Shown here in pieces: positions 20,466 through 29,228 of a DNA stretch of 64,000 nt. The notes below the pieces were generated by a model. The model worked only from the letters and a program-made list of their open reading frames with translations. It was not told the origin of the DNA and did no database searches. The position numbers were made by a program, and so were the translations under genes. Positions within the stretch are counted from its first letter, which is position 1. Every line of letters starts with the position of its first letter. This stretch comes from Pseudomonas lijiangensis (GTDB taxonomy: Bacteria > Pseudomonadota > Gammaproteobacteria > Pseudomonadales > Pseudomonadaceae): assembly GCF_018968705.1 (NCBI RefSeq), contig NZ_CP076668.1, forward strand, positions 5,095,001-5,159,000, given 5' to 3'.

Positions 20466-21557
20466 TTATTCGGAGGGCACGTATTCTACAACTTCCAGAT
20501 CGAAACCGGATATCGCATTGAACTTCATTGGCGAACTCATCAGGCGCATTTTGCGCACGCCGAGGTCACGAAGGATCTGGGAACCGGCGCCAACCGTGCT
20601 GTAAGTGGTCGGTGTCTTGATGACCTGTTGCCCGGCTTTTTCCCGGATATGGGCCAGCAGAACATCGCCATCGAGCGGATGACCGAGCAACAGAACCACA
20701 CCGCTGCCCGCCTCGGAAACCGCAGACATCGCGGCCCGCAGGCTCCAGCGGCCCGGCTGTTTGACCATCAACAAGTCGCGCAACGGGTCCATGTTGTGCA
20801 CACGAACCAAGGTCGGTTCTTCTGCACAGATATTGCCCAGGGTCAGCGCCAGGTGGACGTCGCCTTCAACGGAATCGCGGTAGGTCACCAGGTTGAAATG
20901 ACCCAGCTCGCTGTCCATTGGCTGTTCGGCAATCCGCTGAACGGTACGTTCGTGGATCATCCGATAGTGAATCAGGTCGGCAATGGTGCCGATCTTGATG
21001 TCGTGCTCCAGGGCAAAGGCTTCAAGTTCGGCGCGACGGGACATGGTGCCGTCGTCGTTCATCACTTCGCAGATCACGCCGCTCGGCTCGAAACCGGCCA
21101 TGCGCGCCAGATCGCATGCGGCTTCCGTATGACCGGCACGGGACAGGGTTCCGCCTGCCTGCGCCATCAACGGGAAGATATGGCCCGGGCTGACGATGTC
21201 TTCAGCCTTGGCATCCTTTGCCGCAGCCGCCTGCACGGTGCGGGCACGGTCGGCGGCGGAAATGCCGGTGGTCACGCCTTCGGCAGCTTCGATGGACACC
21301 GTGAACTTGGTGCCGAAGCCGGAACCGTTGCGTGGCGCCATCAGCGGCAGCTTGAGGGTTTCGCAACGCTCACGGGTCATGGGCATGCAAATCAGGCCAC
21401 GGGCGTACTTGGCCATGAAGTTGATGTGTTCGGCTTTGACGCATTCGGCGGCCATGATCAGGTCGCCTTCGTTCTCGCGGTCTTCATCATCCATCAGGAT
21501 GACCATCTTGCCCTGGCGGATGTCTTCAACCAGTTCTTCGATCGTGTTGAGCGCCAC
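20466..21557 (-). CDS. ribB: 3,4-dihydroxy-2-butanone-4-phosphate synthase with degenerate GTP cyclohydrolase II half
   Basis: The N-terminal half (about residues 1-205) is RibB: MDDEDRENEGDLIMAAE, the RERCETLKLPLM segment and GHIFPLMAQAGGTLSRAGHT are intact. It converts ribulose-5-phosphate to the four-carbon donor for lumazine. The C-terminal half (about 210-363) aligns in position with GTP cyclohydrolase II but lacks the cysteine zinc motif (no CxxG..CDCG) and lacks QEGRGIGL. It is therefore probably a RibBX-type hybrid without cyclohydrolase activity, and the true RibA is encoded at 17153-17770. It lies 17 bases after ribC. Confidence 0.93.
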   Translation of the reverse strand: MALNTIEELVEDIRQGKMVILMDDEDRENEGDLIMAAECVKAEHINFMAKYARGLICMPMTRERCETLKLPLMAPRNGSGFGTKFTVSIEAAEGVTTGISAADRARTVQAAAAKDAKAEDIVSPGHIFPLMAQAGGTLSRAGHTEAACDLARMAGFEPSGVICEVMNDDGTMSRRAELEAFALEHDIKIGTIADLIHYRMIHERTVQRIAEQPMDSELGHFNLVTYRDSVEGDVHLALTLGNICAEEPTLVRVHNMDPLRDLLMVKQPGRWSLRAAMSAVSEAGSGVVLLLGHPLDGDVLLAHIREKAGQQVIKTPTTYSTVGAGSQILRDLGVRKMRLMSSPMKFNAISGFDLEVVEYVPSE

Positions 21558-21574
21558 TCGGCACCCCCTTCAAT

Positions 21575-22237
21575 TCAGGATTTGAGGTAGCCGTTCTCGG
21601 CCAGAAAGCTTTCGGTGATCCCGCCATGGCCGGGCTCGGCAGCCTTGTCACCCAGCAGCAGACGCTCCAGATAGCGCGCCAGCAGATCCACCTCCAGATT
21701 GACCTTACGGCCCGGGCGGTAGTCGGCCATGATGGTCTCGACCAGGGTGTGCGGCACGATGGTCAGCTCGAATTCGGCGCCATTGACCGAGTTGACGGTC
21801 AGGCTGGTGCCATCGACGGTGATCGAACCTTTGTGAGCGATGTACTTGGCCAGTTCGCGGGGAGCGCGCACGCGAAACTGGATCGCACGGGCATTGTCTT
21901 CCCGGGAGACGATTTCACCCACGCCATCCACATGGCCGCTGACCAGATGACCACCCAGACGCGAGGTCGGGGTCAGGGCTTTTTCCAGGTTGACCCGGCT
22001 GCCGGTCTTGAGGTCGACGAACGCGGTAACGGTCAGGGTTTCACGACTGACGTCGGCCCAGAAACCGTCGCCCGGCAATTCAACGGCGGTCAGGCAGACG
22101 CCGTTGACCGCGATGCTGTCGCCCAGTTTGACGTCACTCAGGTCGAGCTTGCCGGTTTCAACGTAAACGCGGACATCGCCGCCTTTGGGAGTCAGGGCGC
22201 GGATGCTGCCGATGGATTCGATAATGCCGGTAAACAT
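21575..22237 (-). CDS. ribC: Riboflavin synthase alpha subunit
   Basis: The enzyme dismutates two lumazines into riboflavin and a pyrimidine that is recycled. The 220-residue product shows the internal duplication of the family: MFTGIIESIG and GDSIAVNGVCLTAVE in the N-terminal barrel, GHLVSGHVDGVGEI at the junction, and GSITVDGTSLTVN in the C-terminal barrel. It is 47 bases downstream of ribD. Also named ribE in some schemes. Confidence 0.96.
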   Translation of the reverse strand: MFTGIIESIGSIRALTPKGGDVRVYVETGKLDLSDVKLGDSIAVNGVCLTAVELPGDGFWADVSRETLTVTAFVDLKTGSRVNLEKALTPTSRLGGHLVSGHVDGVGEIVSREDNARAIQFRVRAPRELAKYIAHKGSITVDGTSLTVNSVNGAEFELTIVPHTLVETIMADYRPGRKVNLEVDLLARYLERLLLGDKAAEPGHGGITESFLAENGYLKS

Positions 22238-22284
22238 GGGTCCTCCGGGAGAACAAGGGCTGCGCGCTAAGCGAAAGCCGGGAA

Positions 22285-23430
22285 TTATACGCCCTGAGCC
22301 GGAACAGGGAGAGCGATGACTCGCCAGTCATTGCCGACTGCGCGCATTTCTACAATCTTCAGCTCCAGGGCTTCGCTCATTTGTGCCAGCGGCAGGTCGA
22401 GCAGCGGGCGGGCCGTGGAGCCCATGAACTTGCCCGCGATGAAAATCTGATATTCGTCGACCAGCCCCAGGCGTGTGAAAGCACCAGCCAGACGCGGGCC
22501 CGCTTCGACCAGCACGTCGTTGACACCACGCGCCGCCAGCTCGACCAGCAACTTGCGCAGGTCAACATGGCCGTCGTTGTTGGCCAGGGCCAGCATTTCA
22601 TGGCCTTCTTCGTGATAACGGCTACGTGCCGACGCGGCGGCGCAGGTCGCAACCAGAGCGCTGCCGGCCTTGAAGAACGGCGCATCCAGCGGCACCCGCA
22701 GACGACTGTCGATCAAGACCCGCAAGGGCGGGCGCGTGGCGGCCAGGGCACTGAGCTCTGCATTCACGCCCAGCTCGTCGGGGCGCACAGTCAATCGCGC
22801 CTTGTCGGCCAATACCGTATCGGCGCCCGTCAGCACCACACTCGACTGCGCTCGCAGCCGTTGCACGGCGGAACGGGCCTCAGGGCCGGTGATCCACTGG
22901 CTTTCACCGCTGGCCATGGCCGTACGGCCATCCAGGCTCATGGCCAGTTTGACCCGCACATAAGGCAGGCCTTTTTCCATTCGCTTGAGGAAGCCCTTGT
23001 TCAGCGCACGGGCTTCTGCCTCCAGCACACCGCACTGAACCGCGATGCCAGCGCTCATCAAGCGCAGCAGACCGCGACCTGCCACTTCCGGATTGGGGTC
23101 CTGCATGGCAGCAACCACGCGGGCGACGCCGACATTGATCAGCGCATCGGCACAAGGCGGCGTGCGGCCATGGTGACTGCAAGGTTCAAGAGTGACGTAA
23201 GCGGTTGCACCACGGGCCTTGTCGCCCGCCTGACGCAAGGCATGCACTTCGGCATGGGGCTCGCCCGCCCGCGCATGCCAGCCCTCGCCCACGATCTGGC
23301 CGTCACGCACGATCACGCAGCCGACACGGGGATTGGGATGAGCGGAATAGATGCCTTTGCGCGCCAGTTCCAGCGCACGGGCCATGTAATGGACGTCCAG
23401 AGCGCCTTGCTCAGTCAACGCGGTACTCAT
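22285..23430 (-). CDS. ribD: Bifunctional riboflavin deaminase-reductase
   Basis: The 381-residue protein carries out the deamination and the NADPH-dependent reduction after GTP ring opening. The N-terminal zinc deaminase has the HAEVHAL motif and [19 protein letters not shown] (His and two Cys ligands). The C-terminal reductase has [17 protein letters not shown], the [15 protein letters not shown] segment and a [13 protein letters not shown] motif. It starts within the nrdR stop (four-base overlap). Confidence 0.96.
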   Translation of the reverse strand: MSTALTEQGALDVHYMARALELARKGIYSAHPNPRVGCVIVRDGQIVGEGWHARAGEPHAEVHALRQAGDKARGATAYVTLEPCSHHGRTPPCADALINVGVARVVAAMQDPNPEVAGRGLLRLMSAGIAVQCGVLEAEARALNKGFLKRMEKGLPYVRVKLAMSLDGRTAMASGESQWITGPEARSAVQRLRAQSSVVLTGADTVLADKARLTVRPDELGVNAELSALAATRPPLRVLIDSRLRVPLDAPFFKAGSALVATCAAASARSRYHEEGHEMLALANNDGHVDLRKLLVELAARGVNDVLVEAGPRLAGAFTRLGLVDEYQIFIAGKFMGSTARPLLDLPLAQMSEALELKIVEMRAVGNDWRVIALPVPAQGV

Positions 23431-23891
23431 TCTTTACCCGGCTCACGAGCAAGACGCTCGATTTCCTCACGAAATTCGTTGAGATCCTGGAAGCGTCGAT
23501 AGACCGAAGCAAAGCGGATATAGGCCACTTCATCGAGCTTTTGCAGCTCGGTCATGACCAGTTCACCCACCACCAGGGATTTGACTTCACGCTCGCCGGT
23601 TGCCCGCAGCTTGTGCTTGATGTGCACAAGAGCCGCCTCAAGGCGCTCGACGCTCACGGGGCGTTTTTCAAGAGCACGCTGCATGCCGGCCCGCAACTTT
23701 TCTTCGTCGAAGGGCTGTCGACTGCCGTCCTGTTTGATCAGGCGGGGCAGGACCAGCTCGGCGGTTTCAAAGGTCGTGAAACGCTCGCCGCAAGCCAGGC
23801 ACTCGCGACGGCGACGTACCTGTTCGCCTTCGGCAACAAGGCGTGAGTCGATGACTTTGGTGTCATTGGCACCGCAGAAGGGACAGTGCAT
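23427..23891 (-). CDS. nrdR: Transcriptional repressor NrdR
   Basis: NrdR senses ATP/dATP and represses ribonucleotide reductase genes. ATG 23891 gives the canonical 154 residues beginning [17 protein letters not shown]; upstream in-frame ATGs only add unconserved sequence. Seen: the N-terminal zinc ribbon with CPFC and CLACGERF, then the ATP-cone domain with [20 protein letters not shown] (about residues 46-136). It is the first gene of the rib operon and overlaps ribD by four bases. Confidence 0.96.
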   Translation of the reverse strand: MHCPFCGANDTKVIDSRLVAEGEQVRRRRECLACGERFTTFETAELVLPRLIKQDGSRQPFDEEKLRAGMQRALEKRPVSVERLEAALVHIKHKLRATGEREVKSLVVGELVMTELQKLDEVAYIRFASVYRRFQDLNEFREEIERLAREPGKE

Positions 23892-24084
23892 GGTGGCAGG
23901 CAACAAAAAATGGGGAGCGCCATGGTAGCGCATCCCGCCGTCAAGACAAGACTCCGGCGCTACCCTCGTGCTCTTAATGCCGCATAAAAATGCATCCAGG
24001 CGATGTGAAACTGCCTGCATTCGGTAATACTGCATCACGGTCTTTTTATGGACCCTTTGTATTTTGTTTTTGTTGGAGCCGTTC

Positions 24085-24534
24085 ATGACGCTACGCCCCT
24101 TTGTCTTGCTCGGGCTCATCGGCCTGCTGAGCGCTTGCAGCAGCACCGAAGCCCCACAACCGGCTCCCGCCAAACCCGTGGTGACAGCCCCCAAGGTCCC
24201 GGCAGGTCCAGGCCCGCTGCTGCCTCATCAACGAGAACTGAGCGGGCAACTGCTGGGCGTACCGGCTGGTGCGGAAGTCGAGCTGGCGGTGCTGGTGATC
24301 GACGAACGTGGCCGCCCGCAGAAACTGCTGACCAATACCAAACTGCAAGGCAACGGCCAGTCGCTGCCCTTCCAGTTGCGCTTCAACCCTGAAGCCTTCC
24401 CGGTTGGTCAACGGGTTGAATTGCGCGGACGCGCCAGCAAATCGGGCCAGTTGATCCTGCATCTGCCTTCGTTGCGCATAGAACAGCCCACCACTCAGGC
24501 TTTGGGACAGTTGCAATTCGTCAGCGCGCCATGA
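24085..24534 (+). CDS. YbaY-like lipoprotein
   Basis: This 149-residue protein starts at ATG 24085 (GGAG eight bases upstream) with a lipoprotein signal: [13 protein letters not shown], where the LSAC lipobox places the lipidated Cys at about residue 17. A Pro/Ala linker follows, then a beta-rich domain with [20 protein letters not shown] and [16 protein letters not shown] that resembles the YbaY / YscW pilotin-type fold. It is likely anchored in the outer membrane; function unknown. It overlaps the next gene by four bases. Confidence 0.75.
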   Translation: MTLRPFVLLGLIGLLSACSSTEAPQPAPAKPVVTAPKVPAGPGPLLPHQRELSGQLLGVPAGAEVELAVLVIDERGRPQKLLTNTKLQGNGQSLPFQLRFNPEAFPVGQRVELRGRASKSGQLILHLPSLRIEQPTTQALGQLQFVSAP

Positions 24535-25184
24535 ATGCACCGCCAGCCCTTCAGCAGTCGCTGAGCCAGTTGCTCGGCGACGCTCGACTGGTCGCGACCC
24601 CGTTACCGGGCACCGAGCTGAAACTGTGGCTGATCGATGCCGACAATATGGACCGCGCTTTCAGCCCCGACGAAACACGCCGTATTCTGGAAGAACCGCC
24701 TTACTGGAGTTTCTGCTGGGCCAGCGGCCTGGCTCTGGCGCACTTCCTGGCCAAGCATCCGCACTGGGTCGCGGGCAAGCGCGTGCTGGATTTCGGTGCT
24801 GGCTCCGGCGTGGCAGGCATTGCGGCAGTCAAGGCCGGTGCTGCCGAAGTGGTCGCGTGCGACCTGGACCCGCTGGCGCTGGCAGCCTGTCGAGCCAATG
24901 CCGAACTCAATGATGTACAGCTCGGTTACTCGGCGGACTTCTTTGCCGAGGCCGATCGCTTCGACCTGATCCTGGTTGCGGATGTGCTGTATGACCGCGC
25001 CAACCTGCCGCTGCTGGATCAGTTTCTCAGCCGTGGCCGTGAGGCACTGGTGGCGGACTCACGAGTCCGGGACTTCAGGCATGACGCCTATCAACGCCTG
25101 GCGATGCTGCATGCCCATACCCTTCCGGATCTGGCAGAGCCCCACGAGTTTCGCGACGTCAGCCTGTATCACGCCAGACGCTGA
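24531..25184 (+). CDS. Class I SAM-dependent methyltransferase (PrmA/ETFB-KMT-like)
   Basis: The 217-residue product has motif I VLDFGAGSGVAGIAAVKAG, the acidic motif II VVACDLDPLAL and a FDLILVADVLYDRANLP segment, where LVADVLYD resembles the catalytic loop of protein lysine methyltransferases of the PrmA/METTL20 group. It probably methylates a protein side chain; the target is not known. The N-terminal PPYWSFCWASGLALAHFL helix is typical of this subgroup. It is coupled by a four-base overlap to the lipoprotein gene. Confidence 0.82.
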   Translation: MNAPPALQQSLSQLLGDARLVATPLPGTELKLWLIDADNMDRAFSPDETRRILEEPPYWSFCWASGLALAHFLAKHPHWVAGKRVLDFGAGSGVAGIAAVKAGAAEVVACDLDPLALAACRANAELNDVQLGYSADFFAEADRFDLILVADVLYDRANLPLLDQFLSRGREALVADSRVRDFRHDAYQRLAMLHAHTLPDLAEPHEFRDVSLYHARR

Positions 25185-25278
25185 AGCGTCACCGCAGGTC
25201 TTGCCCTGATACTCGCCGCTTTCAGCAATGCCTTGAGGCCTTTATAGTTGGCGGCATTCAGATTTTGCGAGACACGCA

Positions 25279-26151
25279 ATGAGCCAGGACACTTCTTACA
25301 TCTTCGAGACAACCGCAGCGAACTTCGACCAGTTGGTGATCGACAAGTCATTCGATCAGCCGGTGCTGGTGGACTTCTGGGCCGAGTGGTGTGCACCTTG
25401 CAAAGTGCTGATGCCGTTGCTGGAGCAGATCACGGCCAGCTATCAGGGTGAATTGCTGCTGGCCAAGGTGAACTGCGATATCGAACAGGAAATCGTCGCC
25501 CGCTTCGGCATCCGCAGCCTGCCGACCGTGGTGCTGTTCAAGGACGGCCAGCCGGTGGATGGTTTTGCCGGTGCACAGCCCGAGTCGGAAATCCGCAAGA
25601 TTCTCGAACAGCATGTGGTCATGCCGCCTCCGCCAGCAGCCGATCCGCTGCAACAGGCTCAGGCGCTGTTTGCCGAAAGCCGTTTCTCCGATGCCGAAGC
25701 CGTCCTCAAGGTGCTGCTGGGCGAAGACAACACCAATGCCTCGGCGCTGATTCTGTATGCGCGCTGCCTGGCTGAGCGTGGTGAGCTGGGTGAAGCCCGC
25801 ACCGTGCTGGATGCGGTCAAGAGCGATGCCCACAAGGCCGAACTGGCAGGCGCGAAGGCGCAACTGACGTTCCTGGCCGAAGCCGCCACACTGCCGGATG
25901 CTGCCGAGCTGAAAACCCGTCTGGCCCAGAATCCGCTGGATGATGAAGCGTCACATCAACTGGCCGTCCAGCAATTGTCCCGCCAGCAATATGAGGCGGC
26001 GCTGGAAGGCCTGCTCAAACTGTTCATCCGCAACCGCAATTACGCCGAAGGCCTGCCGCACAAGACGCTGCTGCAAGTGTTCGACCTGCTGGGTAACGAC
26101 CACCCGCTGGTGACCACCTACCGCCGCAAGCTGTTTGCAGCGCTCTACTGA
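25279..26151 (+). CDS. cnoX: Thioredoxin-domain co-chaperone CnoX/YbbN type
   Basis: The 290-residue protein has an N-terminal thioredoxin domain (about residues 1-108) with an intact WCAPC active site and IRSLPTVVLFKDGQ, followed by TPR-like repeats (about 115-285; LARQ-type helices such as DDEASHQLAVQQLSRQQYEA). The family protects substrates from oxidative aggregation and hands them to chaperones. E. coli CnoX has lost the first cysteine and is redox-inactive, whereas this protein keeps CxxC, suggesting active disulfide reduction as in the Caulobacter type. A REP unit follows the stop. Confidence 0.9.
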   Translation: MSQDTSYIFETTAANFDQLVIDKSFDQPVLVDFWAEWCAPCKVLMPLLEQITASYQGELLLAKVNCDIEQEIVARFGIRSLPTVVLFKDGQPVDGFAGAQPESEIRKILEQHVVMPPPPAADPLQQAQALFAESRFSDAEAVLKVLLGEDNTNASALILYARCLAERGELGEARTVLDAVKSDAHKAELAGAKAQLTFLAEAATLPDAAELKTRLAQNPLDDEASHQLAVQQLSRQQYEAALEGLLKLFIRNRNYAEGLPHKTLLQVFDLLGNDHPLVTTYRRKLFAALY

Positions 26152-26160
26152 GTGAGCAAA

Positions 26161-26185
26161 GTCGCCAGCAAGCTGCCTCCCACAA
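26161..26185. repeat. Single REP unit
   Basis: One REP copy, GTCGCCAGCAAGCTGCCTCC plus CACAA, matches the arms of the two REP doublets in the window. It lies ten bases after the cnoX stop and just before the convergent minus-strand gene. No partner arm was seen within about 100 bases. Confidence 0.85.
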
Positions 26186-26191
26186 AGTGAT

Positions 26192-26551
26192 TTATGCCTT
26201 ATCGGGAAGGTTGACCCAGCTATACAGCGGTGCATCCGCGCCGCTTTCGACTTTCACATTGGCGCTATGGCGCAGACGTACCAGCAGGCGTTTGCCAGCG
26301 GCGGTGCTGCCGGTCAGCCCTTCCAGTTTCCCCAGCAGATCCGGCCCGCTGAGTTGCCCGGCCTCTTGCAGCAAATCCCTGGCGGCCTGCCAGGTCCTGT
26401 CGTCCTGATTGACCGGCTTGCTTTGCACCACACTGCTCACCTCTGGGGCTGCCGCCTTGAGCTGGGCACCCAGTTGCGCCCAGTCACCGTCATCCAGCTC
26501 CAGCGTCAAATCAACAGGCCACTGGCCGATGGTTCCACGGATACGCAACAT
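26192..26551 (-). CDS. Conserved hypothetical protein
   Basis: ATG 26551 is chosen because AGGAG lies seven bases upstream and the product then begins MLRIRGTIGQWPVDL; an earlier ATG at 26581 adds ten residues. The 119-residue product has no signal peptide or membrane segment. The N-terminal part reads like a short beta-sheet with LELDDGDWAQLG; the rest is helical with LLVRLRHSANVKVE near the C-terminus. I do not recognise a domain. It may follow the NTF2-fold gene in the same transcript (42 bases apart). Confidence 0.7.
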   Translation of the reverse strand: MLRIRGTIGQWPVDLTLELDDGDWAQLGAQLKAAAPEVSSVVQSKPVNQDDRTWQAARDLLQEAGQLSGPDLLGKLEGLTGSTAAGKRLLVRLRHSANVKVESGADAPLYSWVNLPDKA

Positions 26552-26593
26552 GCTCTGTCTCCTCGCTTGGCAGGCGCACATGCTCCCACAGCA

Positions 26594-27010
26594 TCAGACA
26601 CAGAGCCAGCGAGCAGCCCGAACATCATCGCCCCCAAGAAAGCCAGCAAAGGCTTCGACGTCGTAGGCGTTTTCCCAGTGCTCGATGACCTTCCCATCAC
26701 GAAAGCGCCAAAGCCCGCAGAACGGCATGCAGATGCGCTTGTCGCCCGACGTTGCACGCAGGCTTCCCAGAACCGCGCCGAAATAATCATTGGCGATGAT
26801 TTCCTGCACATCCATATGAAGCGACGAGTGCGTCATCGCGATGAGTTCGACTTCATGAAGACGCACCGCCTGTTTGCCGATGGCGGTAGGCGGGCAGGCA
26901 TTGCGGTCAGCCTTGTGCAATACGATGTCATCGTCCGAAAACTCGGCAATACGGGTCAGGTCCTCATAAATAGCCCACAGAGTGGCGATATTGCTCTGGC
27001 AGGTGCTCAT
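26594..27010 (-). CDS. NTF2-fold / SnoaL-like protein
   Basis: The 138-residue product has the cone-shaped NTF2-like pattern: an N-terminal helix, an early acidic strand (DDDIVLHKADRN), then LWRFRDGKVIEHWENAYD near the C-terminus, a hallmark of SnoaL-like proteins. Members include polyketide cyclases, isomerases and catalytically silent binding proteins. GAGGAGG lies about seven bases before ATG 27010. It starts 12 bases after the aldo/keto reductase gene and so belongs to the type III PKS transcript, which makes a role on the polyketide product plausible but unproven. Confidence 0.8.
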   Translation of the reverse strand: MSTCQSNIATLWAIYEDLTRIAEFSDDDIVLHKADRNACPPTAIGKQAVRLHEVELIAMTHSSLHMDVQEIIANDYFGAVLGSLRATSGDKRICMPFCGLWRFRDGKVIEHWENAYDVEAFAGFLGGDDVRAARWLCV

Positions 27011-27022
27011 GGCATTTCCTCC

Positions 27023-27961
27023 TCAGCGCTCGGGACGCCACACCGGCAACAGAAGCTGATCGACTTCCCGAACAATGGCTGACAACTGATCCTCATCCAG
27101 TTGCACACTCGCCGCCCTGGCGTTTTCTTCCAGATGGGCGATGGATGTAGTGCCGGGAATCAACACGGTGTTCGGGGCATGATTGAGCAACCACGCCAGA
27201 GCCAGTTGCGAAGGTGTCAGCCCATAGTGACGGGCTAGAGGCAACAACGCGCTGTCAGGCCCGACAAGAGCGCCGTGCCCGAGGGGGAACCATGGAATGA
27301 ATGCAACATTCAGCTCCAGCGCCCGTTGCAATACCGCCTCATCGGTACGGTCGACAATGTTGTAGAGGTTCTCGATGGCTGCAATGTTCGCCACGCAATG
27401 GGCCTGTTCCAGTTGCTCAAGGGTCACGCCTGGCTGGCTCGATAAACCGATATGGCGGATCTTGCCCTGTTCGCGCAAACGGACAAGCTCGCCCAGGGAA
27501 TCGGCAAGCGGCACCAGGGGATCAATGCTGTGCAACTGGTACAGGTCGATCCGCTCGACCTGAAGTCGGCGCAAGCTCATCTCGACCTGCTGACGCAAAT
27601 ACTCGGGCCGCCCCAAGGGCACAATGTAGGGAGCGCCCGGCGCGCCATGAATCCAGTCGTTGGGGCCCGACCGCAGCATTCCGCCCTTGGTGGAAATGAC
27701 CAGATCCTGAGGGTATGGGTAAAGCGCCTCGCGAATGATGTCTTCGTTATCCCCCGGCCCATAGGCGTCTGCCGTGTCGATGAAGGTAATGCCCAGGTCA
27801 TGAACGGCATGACGCAGTACGGCTCTGGCCTGCTCCGTATTCTCCGCAGGCCCCCACATGCCATAACCGGTCAGGTGCATGGCGCCATACCCCATGCGCC
27901 TGATGGGCATGTCATCTCCCAGCACAAAAGTATCCGCGGCCAAAGCTGCTGTGAACGTCAT
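27023..27961 (-). CDS. Aldo/keto reductase
   Basis: This 312-residue NADPH-dependent reductase starts at ATG 27961, which has GGGAGG upstream and lies directly after the PKS stop (TAA-CC-ATG). The catalytic tetrad of the family is visible: Asp in FIDTADAYG with Tyr in the same motif, Lys in VISTKGG, and His in YQLHSID. The C-terminal LAWLLNHAPNTVLIPGTTS segment binds the cofactor phosphate. Closest in feel to the AKR11/AKR13 or YdbC-like group. Context suggests reduction of a polyketide-derived or related carbonyl, but a general detoxifying role is possible. Confidence 0.88.
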   Translation of the reverse strand: MTFTAALAADTFVLGDDMPIRRMGYGAMHLTGYGMWGPAENTEQARAVLRHAVHDLGITFIDTADAYGPGDNEDIIREALYPYPQDLVISTKGGMLRSGPNDWIHGAPGAPYIVPLGRPEYLRQQVEMSLRRLQVERIDLYQLHSIDPLVPLADSLGELVRLREQGKIRHIGLSSQPGVTLEQLEQAHCVANIAAIENLYNIVDRTDEAVLQRALELNVAFIPWFPLGHGALVGPDSALLPLARHYGLTPSQLALAWLLNHAPNTVLIPGTTSIAHLEENARAASVQLDEDQLSAIVREVDQLLLPVWRPER

Positions 27962-27963
27962 GG

Positions 27964-29019
27964 TTAAACCTCCCTGTTGTGCCATGTGCCCAGGGTTATT
28001 TCAGCGGTAATGCCAGGACCGAACCCGGCAATGATTCCGCGAGCTCCCTGATGAGCGCCACCGGCCTCGAACAACCGGCGCAATGCATCCAGCACAACCG
28101 CCGAAGCGATGTTGCCGTACTCGGTCAATGTGGCGCGGCTGTGTGTGAATAGAGCGCAATCCACGCCCAGATAGTGCGACAGGTCATCGAGGATCCGCGG
28201 GCCACCGGCATGAATGATGTAGAAATCCAGATCGTCAGCCTGCCATCCATGATCTGCGGCCACCGAACGCAGCTCCGGTGCCAGTTGCTCCATGGTTCCC
28301 GGCACACGCCGATCAAGACAGAAGTGAAAGCCGGTGGCTTTGACGGCGTAGCTGATCCAGTCTTCGGTCCCCGGAACCAGACGCGAGCCATTGCTCACCA
28401 GCCGGATACCTTCCCCCCCCTGCCCCCGTACCACCGCAGCCGCCAAGGCATCGCCGAACAGGCCGTTGGACAGAAGATTGCCCACCGTCATGTCCGCAGG
28501 CTGGTAACACAGCGAACAGAATTCGCAGGCCACAATCAGCACATTGGCATCCTGATAAGCCAGGCAGAAGTCATGAGCGCGATTGATGGCCGAGCCGCCG
28601 GCCGCACATCCCAACTGCGCGATGGGTATCTGCCGTGTATCGGTGCGAAACCCCAGTTCATTGATCATCCAGGCCGTCAGTGAAGGCATCAGGAAACCGG
28701 TGCAGGACACATAAATGATCGCGTCGATCTGCTCAGGGACAAGCTGAGCATTGGCCAGCGCCCGACTGACAACCGCGGGAATCCGCGCCTTGGCCTCACG
28801 CTCATAAATCCGGTTGCGCACCTCGAAACCCGGATGCTCCAGGGTCTGCTCTATCGATTGCACCAGATGGCGTTTGCTTACTCGGGTATTGCGGATCAGA
28901 CGCTTTGCAAGCGCCAGTTGGGGGTGATGTGGATGCAGGCTGGAAACAAGTGCCAGGGTTTCTTCAAGACTGATCGTGAACTCCGGAACAGCGACAGCCG
29001 GGCAACAAAGCATTGGCAT
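27964..29019 (-). CDS. Type III polyketide synthase (PhlD-like)
   Basis: The 351-residue homodimer-type ketosynthase belongs to the chalcone synthase superfamily. The catalytic triad is Cys138 (AQLGCAAGG), His270 (IIHAGGPRI) and Asn303 (YGNIAS). VSCTGFLMPSLTAWMINELG and SLCYQPAD resemble PhlD, the phloroglucinol synthase of 2,4-diacetylphloroglucinol producers, more than plant chalcone synthases or RppA. It would condense malonyl-CoA units onto a starter to give a phenolic or pyrone. No phlACB acetyltransferase or phlE/F genes are present, so the product is not DAPG. It heads a transcript with an aldo/keto reductase and an NTF2-fold protein and is divergent from the zinc operon. Confidence 0.93.
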   Translation of the reverse strand: MPMLCCPAVAVPEFTISLEETLALVSSLHPHHPQLALAKRLIRNTRVSKRHLVQSIEQTLEHPGFEVRNRIYEREAKARIPAVVSRALANAQLVPEQIDAIIYVSCTGFLMPSLTAWMINELGFRTDTRQIPIAQLGCAAGGSAINRAHDFCLAYQDANVLIVACEFCSLCYQPADMTVGNLLSNGLFGDALAAAVVRGQGGEGIRLVSNGSRLVPGTEDWISYAVKATGFHFCLDRRVPGTMEQLAPELRSVAADHGWQADDLDFYIIHAGGPRILDDLSHYLGVDCALFTHSRATLTEYGNIASAVVLDALRRLFEAGGAHQGARGIIAGFGPGITAEITLGTWHNREV

Positions 29020-29228
29020 GGTTCTCTCCCTGAGACTCGGTTCCGGACCGATGAAATGCCTTCTTCATTTGACGTTAGGAGGAATTTCAGGCGCCATGAG
29101 ATTGCTTCGTCATAACTTGAGTACCGCGTATGCCAAATCGAAGACGCGGAGAAAAAACAGGTCACTCGCACCATCAATTGTTATAAGATCACATAACAGA
29201 TTTTTTCAAATCATGTCCGGAGTCCTTC
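29020..29228. promoter_or_regulatory. Divergent promoter region of PKS unit and zinc operon
   Basis: This 209-base spacer separates two divergent transcripts and is clearly more AT-rich than the flanking genes, as expected for promoters. It contains the 20-base palindrome annotated separately. I could not assign -35 and -10 elements with confidence. Confidence 0.5.
29179..29198. promoter_or_regulatory. Candidate Zur-like palindrome upstream of DUF2796 operon
   Basis: TGTTATAAGATCACATAACA is an interrupted palindrome 31 bases before ATG 29229. The half-sites TGTTAT/ATAACA match the halves of the gammaproteobacterial Zur box, but the spacing here is eight bases rather than the usual three. The P. 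aeruginosa homologues of the downstream operon (PA4063-PA4066) are, to my knowledge, zinc/Zur-responsive, which supports a metalloregulator site; the spacing argues for caution. Confidence 0.45.

Noticed and set aside
20304..21590. Plus-strand frame of 428 residues opposite ribH/ribB
   Set aside because: It is antisense to confident riboflavin genes and His/Gln-rich in the way typical of shadows.
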